Shown piece after piece: positions 39,954 to 51,749 of a DNA stretch of 64,000 bases. The translations under genes were made by a program, and so were the position numbers. The notes beneath the pieces were generated by a model, which saw only the letters and a list, made by a program, of their open reading frames with translations, did not search any database and was not told the origin of the DNA. The stretch spans positions 83,886,867 to 83,950,866 of the forward strand of contig NC_079136.1 in the NCBI RefSeq assembly GCF_945859705.1, written 5' to 3'. The DNA comes from Episyrphus balteatus (lineage: Eukaryota > Arthropoda > Insecta > Diptera > Syrphidae). Each line of letters opens with the position of its first letter. Positions within the stretch are counted from its first letter, which is position 1.

Positions 39954-40891
39954 ATGGTTTTATCTCATGAACAATTTCGAGTGTTGATTTATTACTACTT
40001 TCTAACTAGGTTCTTTTGGATTCTTGCTAAGAAATATTAAAAAAATACAACCACGGTCAGTCAAAAAATGTTTATATAATCGTGAATAGTTTTGAATTAT
40101 GACCTATTTGTAAAGTAACTTGGAAAACGGTTATCATTGACTTAAGAAGATAATATGATATAGGAATTCAATTTTTATCAAGTGTCGATTTACATTTAAG
40201 TAGAATAAAATAATTGAATAAAATTTTATTTAAATTGCTTAACTTTTTATTCTATTTTTGTTTTTTTTTTTTATTTTTCACCCTTTAAACAAAAGAGCTG
40301 AGGCGCGAACTTTATTTTTTTTTTTTAGATTTTAGTTTAAGTAGGTACTTTTTTTCCTTAGTTAAAAAAAAATCTTTTAATATGAACTATGCTAGTAGAA
40401 GTTATCTTGAAAGACAATTCAAATTAGCTTTAGTTTCTGACCCAGCTTGAAATTTGTTCAGTTTATTTTTTTTTTTTTTCAAAGTAAAAGTCGTAACAAA
40501 CAGACTATGAAACCCCTCAAGACAATAATGGTTTTATTATAGGTTTTTATTCAATAAACATAAAAAAATGAAATCACGGCTATATTATGAGGTTCAACTT
40601 GCTCAAGACTTTTTCATTCATTCATTCATTCGTATTTATATTTCCTACTCAGAGAATTTTTTCCAAATCTTTAGAAATTTGATACTTCCTTTTTTAGTGT
40701 ATAAAATTTTCTAAAAAATCTCTTGTATAAATAAAAAATAAAATTAATTTTTTTTAACTTGATTGCAACTGTTATTTTATTCTTTAGACATGTAATGCCT
40801 GATGGGGATAATAGGATTTTGAAAAGGCTCTGGTAGGATATATTACAAAAATGACTGAAAACAAGACTATTTGAATAAATGGGAGCTTCTT

Positions 40892-41558
40892 CACCGAAAA
40901 AAAAATTGATAATAACAGCCCTATCAAATTAACATTTTTGTGTGACAAAAGTCGTCCAGCAATTAAAATATCAATTTTGATATGATTATCATATCATTTT
41001 GACATTTTTTAATTTTACGTGGATAGTGAAAATTTCACTTTGACAATTAAAATATCAATGTTGATTAGAGTTTACGTTTCAGTTTATTATAAAGATATTT
41101 CTTTCTTTTTTATTATTTTTAATATTTTCTTTCTTTTTTCAAAACATTACTGAAAGTGAATATTCTTTATAAAATAGTCGTGATATTATATTTTCTATTA
41201 TAGGTGATATAATTGTTTTCTTATTTTCTCCAAAACTATGTGAAGTAAAATCTTATTGCCGATCAAATTTTCTCAGTAAATCATACATTGTATTTGGAAA
41301 AAACATAAAGCGCCTTTAAATTAATACACATTAAGAGTTTTTTATTTATAATTTTTCAATAATTTGGAATGAGAAATTGATATGAAACATTTCAAAAATG
41401 TGATATTTAAATATTATCCTGATAATAAAAATAATATTGTTTTGATATTTTTTTAATTTTATCATAAAACACATTTTATAGAGCATTTTTTGCTGATATT
41501 TAAAAAATGTTAATTTGATATTTAAAAAATGTTTAATTGATATTGTTTTTTTTCGGTG
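40892..41558. mobile_element. TIR element, CACCGAAAAAAA ends, ATATCAA-rich
   Basis: Starts CACCGAAAAAAAAATTGATA and ends TATTGTTTTTTTTCGGTG. Subterminal regions contain repeated AATATCAATTTTGATAT and TTGATATTTAAAAAATG motifs. Non-coding MITE, superfamily not assigned. Confidence 0.65.
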
Positions 41559-42883
41559 TTCTCTAAAAGATCTTTTCCGTTAAAAAAAAAAATATTTAAA
41601 AAAATAATAATATTTAGTAGGTGATAGTTGATAGCAGGGTAAGTAACTAGCCCACTTCACAATTATAAATATTTTACTTTACTTGTACTTGATCATTTCC
41701 GTAATGAAAAAAATTAATTCTTTTAGATTCAAATTAATGGCCACAGTTGATAAAAGAAGCTAATCTTGTTTTTCTTTGAAAAATATTTAAAAAATTAGGT
41801 TTAAAGTCAGTTATGTATTTCTGTTCCTGTGGACTCAAAAATCTCTCAACAGAATTAAACAAAAAACGCATTTGTGTTTTAACTTCAATCTAAATACAAT
41901 TTGAAATTATCATAAATACAACCAAGATGGTTGTTTATTTTTGAGTATCTACTTTAAAAATTGAATTATAAAACGTTAGACCAAGCTAGAAATTTTCCCT
42001 AACTTTGAAAAATCTTAAAGATGGCTAAAAGTAGCAAGTATTTTCAGTTCTATAGAAATATTTCTTCAAAAAAAAGTGTCTCTCCTTTAATGTTTTCCAG
42101 TATCATTCTACATTAAAAACATTTATTCAATGAAACTAGTACTTGCCCTTATTTAAGAAACCAAGTTAAAATAGAACTGAAACAAATGACAAACAAAAAC
42201 GAAAATACAGAACAAAAAAAAAAAACTTTATCACGTTTTTTTTTTATTTGCTTTCGGGGATGGAATCACTTTATGTTGTGGCAGTGTAGAAAATCTTGCA
42301 AAAACTTCTGAAAACTTTCTGTTGTATATCTTCAGTGCGTGAAAACAACGACATCAACACTCCAACAAGATTTTAGGGGACATTTTGTTGATAGATTAGA
42401 TACCTACTGGGTGTTCTATAACAAAAAAAAAAAAACAATATCTAACAAAAAGAAAATAGGCGTAAAACAAATACAAACGGGTGAATCTAGTTGAAAACAA
42501 ATATAATGTTTACGAAAAAATGGGTGTTTAATAGAAAACCAACAACCAAGACAAAAAACAAATCAAATAAAATATAAGAAAAATATTTAAGTTTTATTTT
42601 TGTATTGTTTTTCATTTTGTGGTAAAAGAGGATTTTGTTTGCTGTTATTTAGAGAACAAAAGGAGGTGTTATTTTTTGACAATGTAGGAAGGTACATGAT
42701 TCATAGACACACCATTGATTTGTATAAACTCAAACAATGAAAACAAATCAATTTTTCTGTACGAATTATTATCCTTCAACACTTTATTTAAAGATTTTTT
42801 GGAAAAACGAAAAATCTTACAATTTGTTGTTCTTCTAAAATGTACACATTTAATCATAATGTTTAGATTTTGTAGGACCTGTG

Positions 42884-44080
42884 CATTGATTAATAATAAC
42901 ACGGTGTAACACTCAAAATATACGCGGGCGGAGACCTATCACGTTTTGTAGAGCTAGTCGCACTGATTACGAAACGGTATTTACAAAGTCCCTAACACCC
43001 CCAAAATCTGGAGTTGTGGGCAAAAAACGGGGTTTTGGACCTTCACCCATTAAACAAATTCTAGCTTCGTCAAATTTTTACCCATTTTTGATTTTGATTG
43101 AAAAGTTATTTTATCAGATTTTTCTTTTTTCAAAATATTTTTTGTTTTTATTAGGTAGTTTTTATTTTTCAATTTTCTCAAAAAACTAGAAGACATAGAA
43201 ACATATAATTTTCACTGTTCGATAAGGAATCAATTGAAGCAGTTTTCTGTGTGAGTAATTTTATTATTAAAATTCACAGTCTGGACAAAAATAGTATAAA
43301 ATGAGTTTTAAAAAAAAATTTTCACCTTTTTTTAACTTTGAAATCGATTATTTCAAAAACAATTGGTTATAATATATTGATTTAAAAATAAAAAATTAAA
43401 TGTACAATTTTGCCTTTCGGAAATGGTAAGTGTTGCCGTTGGTTTTTAATAATTTTTTTTTTATTTTGAAATTTTTTTTTTTTAAACTGCCCCTCCCACC
43501 TAAACGGGGGGAGATAGACCCCCTCCCAAAGGAAAAAATGTTTGTATTGAACTCCTCTTCGAAAATTTGTTATCAAATCCTGGCGCCCAAGTTATCCTAC
43601 TACGTGCCAAAACAACATTTTTGTTTTATACCTAAAAGTTCGAATTTCTGTATCTGGGTTGAAATCGTAAATTTTTTTTCTAAGCCAATTTTAAACAGAT
43701 TTTCATAAAAAATACCTCGTTTGATTTGGAAATAAATATTATTTTAGAATATATTTTTAAAACAGCAGTTGTTGTGAAAATATATACTTTAATTTGATGT
43801 CGAAGTTGGGTAAATGACAAAAAAAATGGAATTTTTGAACTTTGACAGCTTATATAAATTCTAGGTGGTTTAACCGAGTTACATGTTCTATACATTGTTG
43901 TAGAATTGGGTGAAGGTCCAAAAAACCGTTTTTTTGCCCCTAACTCCAGATTTTAGATTAGGGACTTTTTAAATACCGTTCCGTAATTAGTGCGACTAGC
44001 TCTACAAAACGTGATAGGTCTCCGCCCGCGTATATTTTAAAACTTCATTTTTGTAACACCGTGTAATTAATTAATCAATG
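42884..44080. mobile_element. 1.2 kb element with long inverted repeats, ACACGGTGTAAC ends
   Basis: The left arm (CATTGATTAA..ACACGGTGTAAC, then GCGGGCGGAGACCTATCACG and TTTGTAGAGCTAGTCGCACT) is mirrored at the right, ending GTAACACCGTG...TTAATCAATG at 44080. The arms are about 150 bp or more with moderate divergence. CACGGTG resembles the CAC-type start of Transib ends, but no clear 5-bp target duplication was found. The central part is non-coding. Confidence 0.75.
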
Positions 44081-45685
44081 AGTCAGTTGTTAACTTTTTC
44101 TTTTTCAAAAAAAAAAGGGGTCAACATTCTGTCTTCTAACATGCTAAAAGTAGTATATAACTTAAAAAATTTCTGAATGAAAATACAACAAACTAATTTT
44201 CACACATTACCACCACCTTTCTCAAATAGCACACATTTTATCATAAATTTAATAACAGCTTTAAAGAATCCTACATTAACGTATATATGTTTCTTCGTGC
44301 TTATGTGATTTTTTTTCCCTGGAATTTTGTTTTACGCGCACAAAATACAAAAAGTAGAAAAAAAAAATCCTTTTGTTCAACGTTTTTTTTTTTTATTATA
44401 AAAAAAAATTAAGTAGGAATTTGTTTGTATATGCATTTATTTTATGTCCTTAATAGGAAACTACTCCTGTGCACTGTAGTGCACGGCACATAAATAACTA
44501 TGCCATGGCTCTCTTTCATCCTGGATGGTCCCCAAACAGGTTGAAGCTTTTCATTTTCCCAACACACACAGTGTCATTCGTGTATCTAACGTTGGGAAAT
44601 GATGATACCTGTTTTTTTTTTTTTTTTGTTTCTATTTCAGTACCGGACTAGATATGAATTGATCACTTTAGGTGCTCGAATTTTTTAACGTAATAACGAA
44701 TAAGTGTAGTTGCAGACATTTTGTTAAAAAAAAAAAAAATAATTACAAATTGGCACTCACTATAACTAAAGCAGTTTTGAATATTTTTATTTCAAATTTT
44801 GTATAGAAGTTGAATATAAAATTATCCCGCAGCACAGAAATACGAACGAGATTTTTTATTTGATAAAAAACCATATTTATTTATTGAAAAATTAATTGAA
44901 TTTGAAAAGAAGTTTCATTCGACATTGATAATAGAATTAAAACTTTTTTTCAAAATTAGAAAAACATTCTTTTTTTTTTGGTTAAATTGAAACTTTAAGA
45001 AAAAATAATTATAATTATTGATTGATAAAAATTTATAAATCGTTGGAGTTTTTCTTAATAGTTTTCAATATTAAAAATGTTGAAACATTAAAAAAAAAAT
45101 AACAGGCATTTTAAAAAAAACTTATTAATTGATACTTTATTTTCAACAAAATGTATTTAATCTTTAAAAAATGGCTTTTTTTAAATCCAATAGTGAATTT
45201 TTTTAAAACTTCGCCTTCTATACATTTTTTGTTGTTGAAAATGATTAAGTCGCTCAAAAGAAAGTTAGAAAAAAGAATAAAGCGATTCAATGGTAGGGAT
45301 ACCGTAAACAATTTTTTTTTGTTAAAAAAGCAGCTTTGTAAAAATATAAATTAAATTAAAATGCATTTAAAATTAAAAAATAAAAATATTTATTTCAAAT
45401 AACAAAATTTCCATCAAAAAAACAAAATATTTTTTACAATTAAAAATAAAATTCATTGCAAATAAAAATGTTGTGCTTTTACAAAAACAAAATTAAATGC
45501 AATATGTTTGCATTTTATATTTTTTTTAAATGCAATCAACCCTTGTTGGCAGAATTGCAGACAAAAATTCTAATATCATTAAAGCTGTCTTTGATAAAAA
45601 CTAATCTTTTACATATTGGTACCTGCAAATTTATTTTTAGTTTTGGACCTAAAAATATTTCTCTCTGAGGAATCACCAAAAACCC

Positions 45686-46981
45686 TTAACCCTAGTTTAC
45701 ATCCTGGGGTGTGATACACCCCAGACGACTTTTAAATGCTTGCAACTTTTTTGAAAATCAGTTTTTCGACTTGGGATAAAAAATCAGTGAACAAAATTCT
45801 TTTTTGTGAATAGTTTTCTTCTCCATTTTATCAAAGAGCTTCAACTTGATTTTTTGGAAATTTCGTGTGAAAAAAGGTCGTCCACACTTGCCTGGGGTGT
45901 GTTGCACCCCAATGATCGAAATGTGAATTAAATCAACTTTTTTTAGTGTTTATTTTATTTTTCATGAACTATAAGTAAATTATAATTAACATTTCGATGC
46001 GTAAACTTATTCTGGTATAGATCGAAGTTCTGGGAGAAATTTAGTACAAACTGTATTGATGTGGCGATGACAAGTGTTTTTTCACAAACATCGCATCTCG
46101 ATTTCCTGTCATCTGCTCTGGGACAAAGGTGGCATTTTTACGAACGATGTTTTTATAACAAGCAATACCTGTTTTCGTGGAAGCTTCTTATCAACTAAAC
46201 GAAAAACCTGCGACTATCTTTTCATAGTGCGGTGAGCATAAAGACTAGCTAAACTTTTTTTTTATAGAAGGGTGCAAACAATCATCCAACTCCATTTCCA
46301 TTAGTTCTTCTGCAAGTTGGATAAACTTTTCTTTTCTAAATAACTTTATATAACTTGAATGAGGGTAAAAATGAAAGCCGAAACATCTAACAAATTGTAA
46401 AATACAACCATGGGCCACCGATTGGTTTGCTGAGAACATGAATTTATAAATATACCATTTGGTCAAACACGTCGACTCCTTTTGTTCTGTTATAGTCCAA
46501 TATCATGGCAGGTTTATTTTGAGGTACGCAAACCGCTTTTTCAACAATGTGCTGTGTTGAAACCAGCACAACTTGTTTCCTGGGTTTTGGAACCCAAGTC
46601 TAGCATTGCTCTCAACGGTGTTGCAATTTCTTTTTCATCACCCTTATTATATTATTTCAATAATTTATCTAAATTAGACACTAAAACAAAAAATAGGTAC
46701 ATTTACAATGTTATTTAACTTTTAAAAAACAATATTTTCATACTTAATTTTGGTAAATTCCAAAGCTTTTTGCACTTCTCTACAACATCGATTAAATTTT
46801 TGCCGATAATATAGGTGTTCACAAACAAAAACAATTTTAATGTCAACTCGATTGATAAAAAAACGTAAATAAGGCACCAGAACATTAATTTAAACAAATA
46901 TATGCGCTTAAAACTGTTGGGGTGTAACACACCCCAGGCAAGAAAAGTAGTAAGTTTTTTGGGGATGTAAACTAGGGTTAA
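45686..46981 (-). mobile_element. Decayed piggyBac-type transposon, TTAA target site
   Basis: Flanked by TTAA at 45686-45689 and 46978-46981. The perfect 15-bp inverted repeats are CCCTAGTTTACATCC (45690-45704) and its complement (46963-46977). Subterminal palindromes of the type TGGGGTGTnnnACACCCCA follow inside both ends and also occur at about 45893. The interior keeps a broken 3' part of a transposase on the minus strand; the 5' part of the gene is missing. Confidence 0.88.
46010..46490 (-). pseudogene. piggyBac transposase, C-terminal relic
   Basis: DNA transposase remnant, read on the minus strand. GVDVFDQM at about 46462-46486 is the conserved piggyBac G-V-D-x-x-D-x-M motif. Next come pieces of the KTNRWP-like region, split between two frames, and FRKEKFIQLAEELMEM. 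Then a C-terminal cysteine-rich domain with K-C-x2-C-P-R and C-D-V-C at about 46080-46140. Frameshifts and an in-frame stop separate these parts, and the N-terminal catalytic half is absent. It cannot encode an active enzyme as it stands. Confidence 0.8.
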
Positions 46982-49041
46982 TTTTCAAGTAGCTCGAGAA
47001 GGACAGAAAGAATTTTGATACAAAATTTTCTCGCTAAATTGATCTTAAGTTTTAGAATGCTAAAATTTTTCAAAAAGAAAAGTGTTTAAGTAAAAAAATA
47101 GTAAGTAAAGTAGGCTTTTGTCAGTTTTTTCTTAGCTAATACAAAAAAGTCAATTCACTTAAAACTTAGATGTTATATAAATTTCTTGAGAAATTTAATT
47201 ATGAAAAAAAAATAGGGTAACCTCTAATAAAATTTTATTGAAGAAGAACTTGGCTATTTTTTAGAAAAAGCTTTTTAGCAATTTTTTTCCAAAACAATCA
47301 TTTACTGATTTTAAGGAAATTTGATTTTAATTAAATTTTGTTTTCGCAAAGCTTTTATTAGTCTTAAATGAAAATAAATATTATAAATATTTTCAAAATC
47401 AAATTTTAACAAATGTTAACTTATCTTTTTTTCTGAGAAAACAATTTTTCGAAAACGAGGTAGGTAACGAGAGCCTATTAACGTATCTTCGCCTGAGACA
47501 TACATATATTTTTGTAAAATAAAAAAGTTTAAATTTCTGCTAAGCCCGATTAAGTATTTAACTAGAAATCCGGCACTGATTAGGTATTGCTTATACGAAA
47601 GGGGAAAAAAATATATCTTAAATACAAAAAAAAAAAAATCGGAATAGAACGCTTTTTCTCGTGCTACCTATATTTTTTTTTTTTAACTATTTGTGTTGTA
47701 TGAAAATAGTTTATTTCCGCTTGAGATAGTAGATTTTAGGACCGTTTTTTTTTTCACTTTTTGTATTTTTTTTTTCTAGATTGCGCGCTCTTGCTTTCAT
47801 AGTTTTTTTTGTTTATTTTTTTTGTTTCAAAGGTTTTACTGCGAAAGGACGAGCCCAGCAATTAAGGAGAACAGTTTTAGGTTTGTGTGTGAAATGTTTT
47901 ATTTTTATTTTTTTTTTATTCACCTAGATAGTAAAGGTTGTTATAAATATATATATTCACTTCTGAGAACAGAACTCAGGAATAAAATAATATCTGCAAA
48001 ATTAAACGGAGCGAAGCGAGTTAAGCAAATATATATATGCATTTAACTTAGGTACTTAAAATAAGGTGAAAAATAAATGATGAATGAATTGCGAGTTTTC
48101 AGAATTCATTCTTATTTTTGTTTGTAAAAAATAAGTTTATACATATGTAGGTAGTAAATCTGCTTTTTCTTTTCATTCATATGATTTTTAAAAATGACAC
48201 GTGATGATAGCTATAGTATAGCCAGCTGGAGGTGAATCTATTAAAGCCAATCATAGGAATGTTTGAAATGAGAATTTTCGTGCATTTAAAATGAAAAGCG
48301 AATTTTTAATTGGATGCATAATAAGTGTTGCTGGGGTTTCAGTTAAATTTCATTGGTTTATGCTTTGACGCTAAAGTTTACTTAAAGTAATCCTTGAAAG
48401 TTTTGCAGAAAGTTAAATAAGATAACTTTTTTAGCACGGAATTAATATCTGCTGTAAAAAAGGGAATAAAGTGGGTGAAATACACTCGATTCCTGATACA
48501 GAGGATCTCGATTTTTTCAAGATCCTCAGGATCAAAAATTAAGAACAATAAAGACAATTCCCTGTTAGGAAGAAAATTGTATTCTACCAAAACATCATTC
48601 ACATAAAGCCAAGTGCGGATCATTTCCCAATCGAAACATGCAAACGGTAATTTGGTCAGGAGACTACATCTATTTATTTGTATAAATTTGTGGAAAAAAA
48701 GAATATCAAATGAAATGGAACTCGACAGGGCCTTGAAAGTAAAAAAGAAACGCTCTGAAAGTTATGTAGCTTCTACAAAAGTTAAGTCTTCCCAACATCG
48801 CTTATGAATTAATTGTGATCCATTCATTTCTTTCTCACATAACTTATTAGCTTTTATTGTGTAGATAATATAAAACGCAGCTCACTTATTTTAATAGATA
48901 AAAGTAAATAAGAATTAGGCCTCGTGACCAAAAAAAAAAAAAATTAAACATACCCAGAGTTAATGAGCATGTGAAAAATTGAACATAAAAAGCCTGGACA
49001 GAAGAACTTTGCAAGGATAGTAAATCTTTTGGGGAGATCAA

Positions 49042-49600
49042 GGGGCACAGTAGTGCCCAGCTTAGTTCTCTAGCAACTTTGGCACTACACCCTTATTTAC
49101 AGGAAACAACTCAGGCCATTTTCGACCCCCCTCTAACTTCCACACCAAAGATGCCAGAAATTTCAAACTCGCTACATTTGTTGCTCGCCGAACCCAAATT
49201 CCTCACAAAAATTCAGCTTCTTACGATGAGTAGTTTCTGAGATAAAGGACTTCAAAAATCGCGAAAACCGTAACTGACTCACTGACTCACTGATAGATCA
49301 TCAAAATTATGGAGACCTTCCCGCTATCGTAGAAACTTTAAATTTTACATGGTGATAGGACTTGTGGTGTATACAAAGGAAAATTTGAGATTTTCAATTC
49401 AGGGGGCGTGGTAACCGCCCATTTTCGCCGAATTTTCATTAAATATTTTAGAGCCCTTCTGATTATCGGAGTATCTTGAAATTTGGTAGAATGGTAGAGA
49501 TGGTAGTTTATACAAAGGAAAAAAATTAAAGTTTGAGAATTTCAGGCAGGGGGCGTGGCAACCGCCCATTTTCACTGAATTTTCATCAAATATAGAGATT
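49042..49600 (+). repeat. Dispersed repeat with GGGCAC..GTGCCC start and GGGGGCGTGG blocks
   Basis: Begins GGGGCACAGTAGTGCCCAGC. The first 110 bp or so recur at 63892-64000 in the same orientation. Later parts (ACTGACTCACTGACTCACTG and two GGGGGCGTGGYAACCGCCC blocks) recur, reversed, at about 55.6-55.9 kb. Internally the GGGGGCGTGG...TTTTC(A/G)C(T/C)GAATTTTCAT unit is present twice. Non-coding. Confidence 0.65.
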
Positions 49601-49635
49601 TTCTATTCTACAGCCATACCTTGCAAAAAGTAGTG

Positions 49636-49987
49636 AAATCACAACAAAAACATTACTGTTAAAAAAAGAGCCAAGTTATCCTATGTTGAAATTATGCTGG
49701 CACAAAAAGTATTGAGATATAAAAGTGTACCAAGTTCTAAAGCTTGGGTTCAAATTCGTATCAATAAAATTTTGATTGTTTTCTTTGGCAAATTTTTGAA
49801 ATAACTTTAAAAATCGGTATTTAAAACAAAAATTGTCAAGTAAGCAATCAAAATTTTATTGATACGAATTTGAACTAAAGCTTTAGAACTTGGTACACTT
49901 TTATATCTCAATACTTTTTGTGCCAGCATAATTTCAACATAGGATAACTTGGCTCTTTTTTTAACAGTAATGTTTTTGTTGTGATTT
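49636..49987. repeat. Near-perfect palindrome with 143-bp arms
   Basis: 49636-49778 and 49845-49987 are reverse complements, differing at only a few positions near the inner edge (GGGTTC versus TAGTTC). A 66-bp spacer separates them. The ends are AAATCACAACAAAAACATTA and its complement. A foldback-type element or MITE with no coding potential. Confidence 0.85.
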
Positions 49988-51749
49988 AATTTTCAAGAAC
50001 TTATTCAATCAACTACATACAAAATTCAATTAAATATCAATTACTTCTGTTCTAATGATTTTTTGTATTATGCTGAAACCTCTAAGTCATAGTTAATCAA
50101 ACCAAAATCCTTTAATTCTGAGGAAAATTATAAATCAACAAATCTTCTAACGAGCTTAACTAAATCCAAAACCTGTAAAAATCTGTTGTTTGTTTTACAA
50201 ATAGAATCTAAAATTGATTTCTCTAATCGGAAGTCTATAAAATTATGTCCCTAAGCCCTTTTGTTTTTACATTAGATACAAACTCCAAATTGTAAAGATT
50301 TCGCGTTAACTTATGAGTTGATAAGATCCGTTCGATCAATCAAAAGCTGATTATTATTATACAAGTTGATTCCTCATTCCAATTCTATTCTAGTACACAA
50401 AATCAGCAATATTAGATTCAATTTCATGAAAACAGTGTATTATACACAGAGAGAATATACTCTTCTACAATTAATGAGTACCATTGAAATCAAGCAAAGT
50501 GAATCGCTCTCTCCAAAATCAAATCACTTTTATCTCCACTGGATGACAAATAACTATCCGTATCTCTTATATCTCTGTTTGTCCTCATCTGGGGGATTTC
50601 CGCTTCGGGTACTATACTGCAAAATTCTCAAAGAGAGTCCAAAGATATAATAAGTCCAATCTAGCTAAATTTAGTTATCGTCATCGTTGTTGCCATTATA
50701 ATATAGCATTTGGCTTGTAGTATGATTGTGTGTTAGGATTTGGAAAGGAAGGTCCTTGGAATGGGTACAATCTTATCATCATGGTCGTCATTATCATTGT
50801 ACCAAGTCATCATCATCGTTGTGTGTGCAGCGAAATACTGTGGATTAGTTCAAGGATTACGAGAAGAGAAATCTTCTGGCTTTGTCTTGATGATTTGAAA
50901 GAAAATTACAAAAAGATTGAGATATCAACTATATACATATACACACGTACATAAAATAGTAGAAGGAGTATAGAAGAGTGTGTCTTTGTATTAGGTATAC
51001 CTGCTTCCACAGGACAATTGCAATAGTAGAAGCATAAATAGAAAAATCCTATGTTTCATGTTATTTTTCTTCTCCAGTCTTGTCATTAAGCTATTGTGTT
51101 GTACCGCCATTGACTGTATATGAACTTGCTGCTTGCCATGGCACACGGTATACTGGATGGCAAAATGTATAGTGGAACTCTGTTGTTCTATACTGTTTTG
51201 TGGATTTGAAGAAAACAACAATGATGTTGATCATGTTCATGTTGATGACTATACTTTGGTAGGAGAGATGGTTGGTGGAGTTCTTGTTGTACTTTATATA
51301 GTAGCACAAGATATTGGCCTCTATTCCATGGTATAGCCATGAAATGAAAAATATTCTGGTTTTTGGAATACAATAGATAAAATACCAGTACTACCTAGCT
51401 GGTATATCCTTTTGGGATTTTTGGTATATTGTTTTTTCTTCTTATGTGACATAAGCAAGAGTTGTGATATTTTTGTATATGTATCTTGTTTGCTCAAAGT
51501 AATGAGTTATGACTATATTAGATTTCTTCTTCAAAAACAAAAACAAAAATGACACAATAGACTTTGTGAAGATGGATTCTAGAGAAATTTATACATGAAA
51601 GACCAATTTTAAAAAGCGCCCTGAGCTTATTTCAATAAAAAAAGTTGTATTTTCTTGAAATAATTGACTTATGGTGCTTTTGGGACTTTTTTTTTATGGG
51701 ATTTCTTGAATTGATAACAAATAATGTAGAAGCTAATGAACTGCAGTGT

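Noticed and set aside
50366..51373. Cluster of overlapping frames on both strands
   Set aside because: Several short frames overlap in opposite directions with no family similarity. The region is merely less AT-rich.
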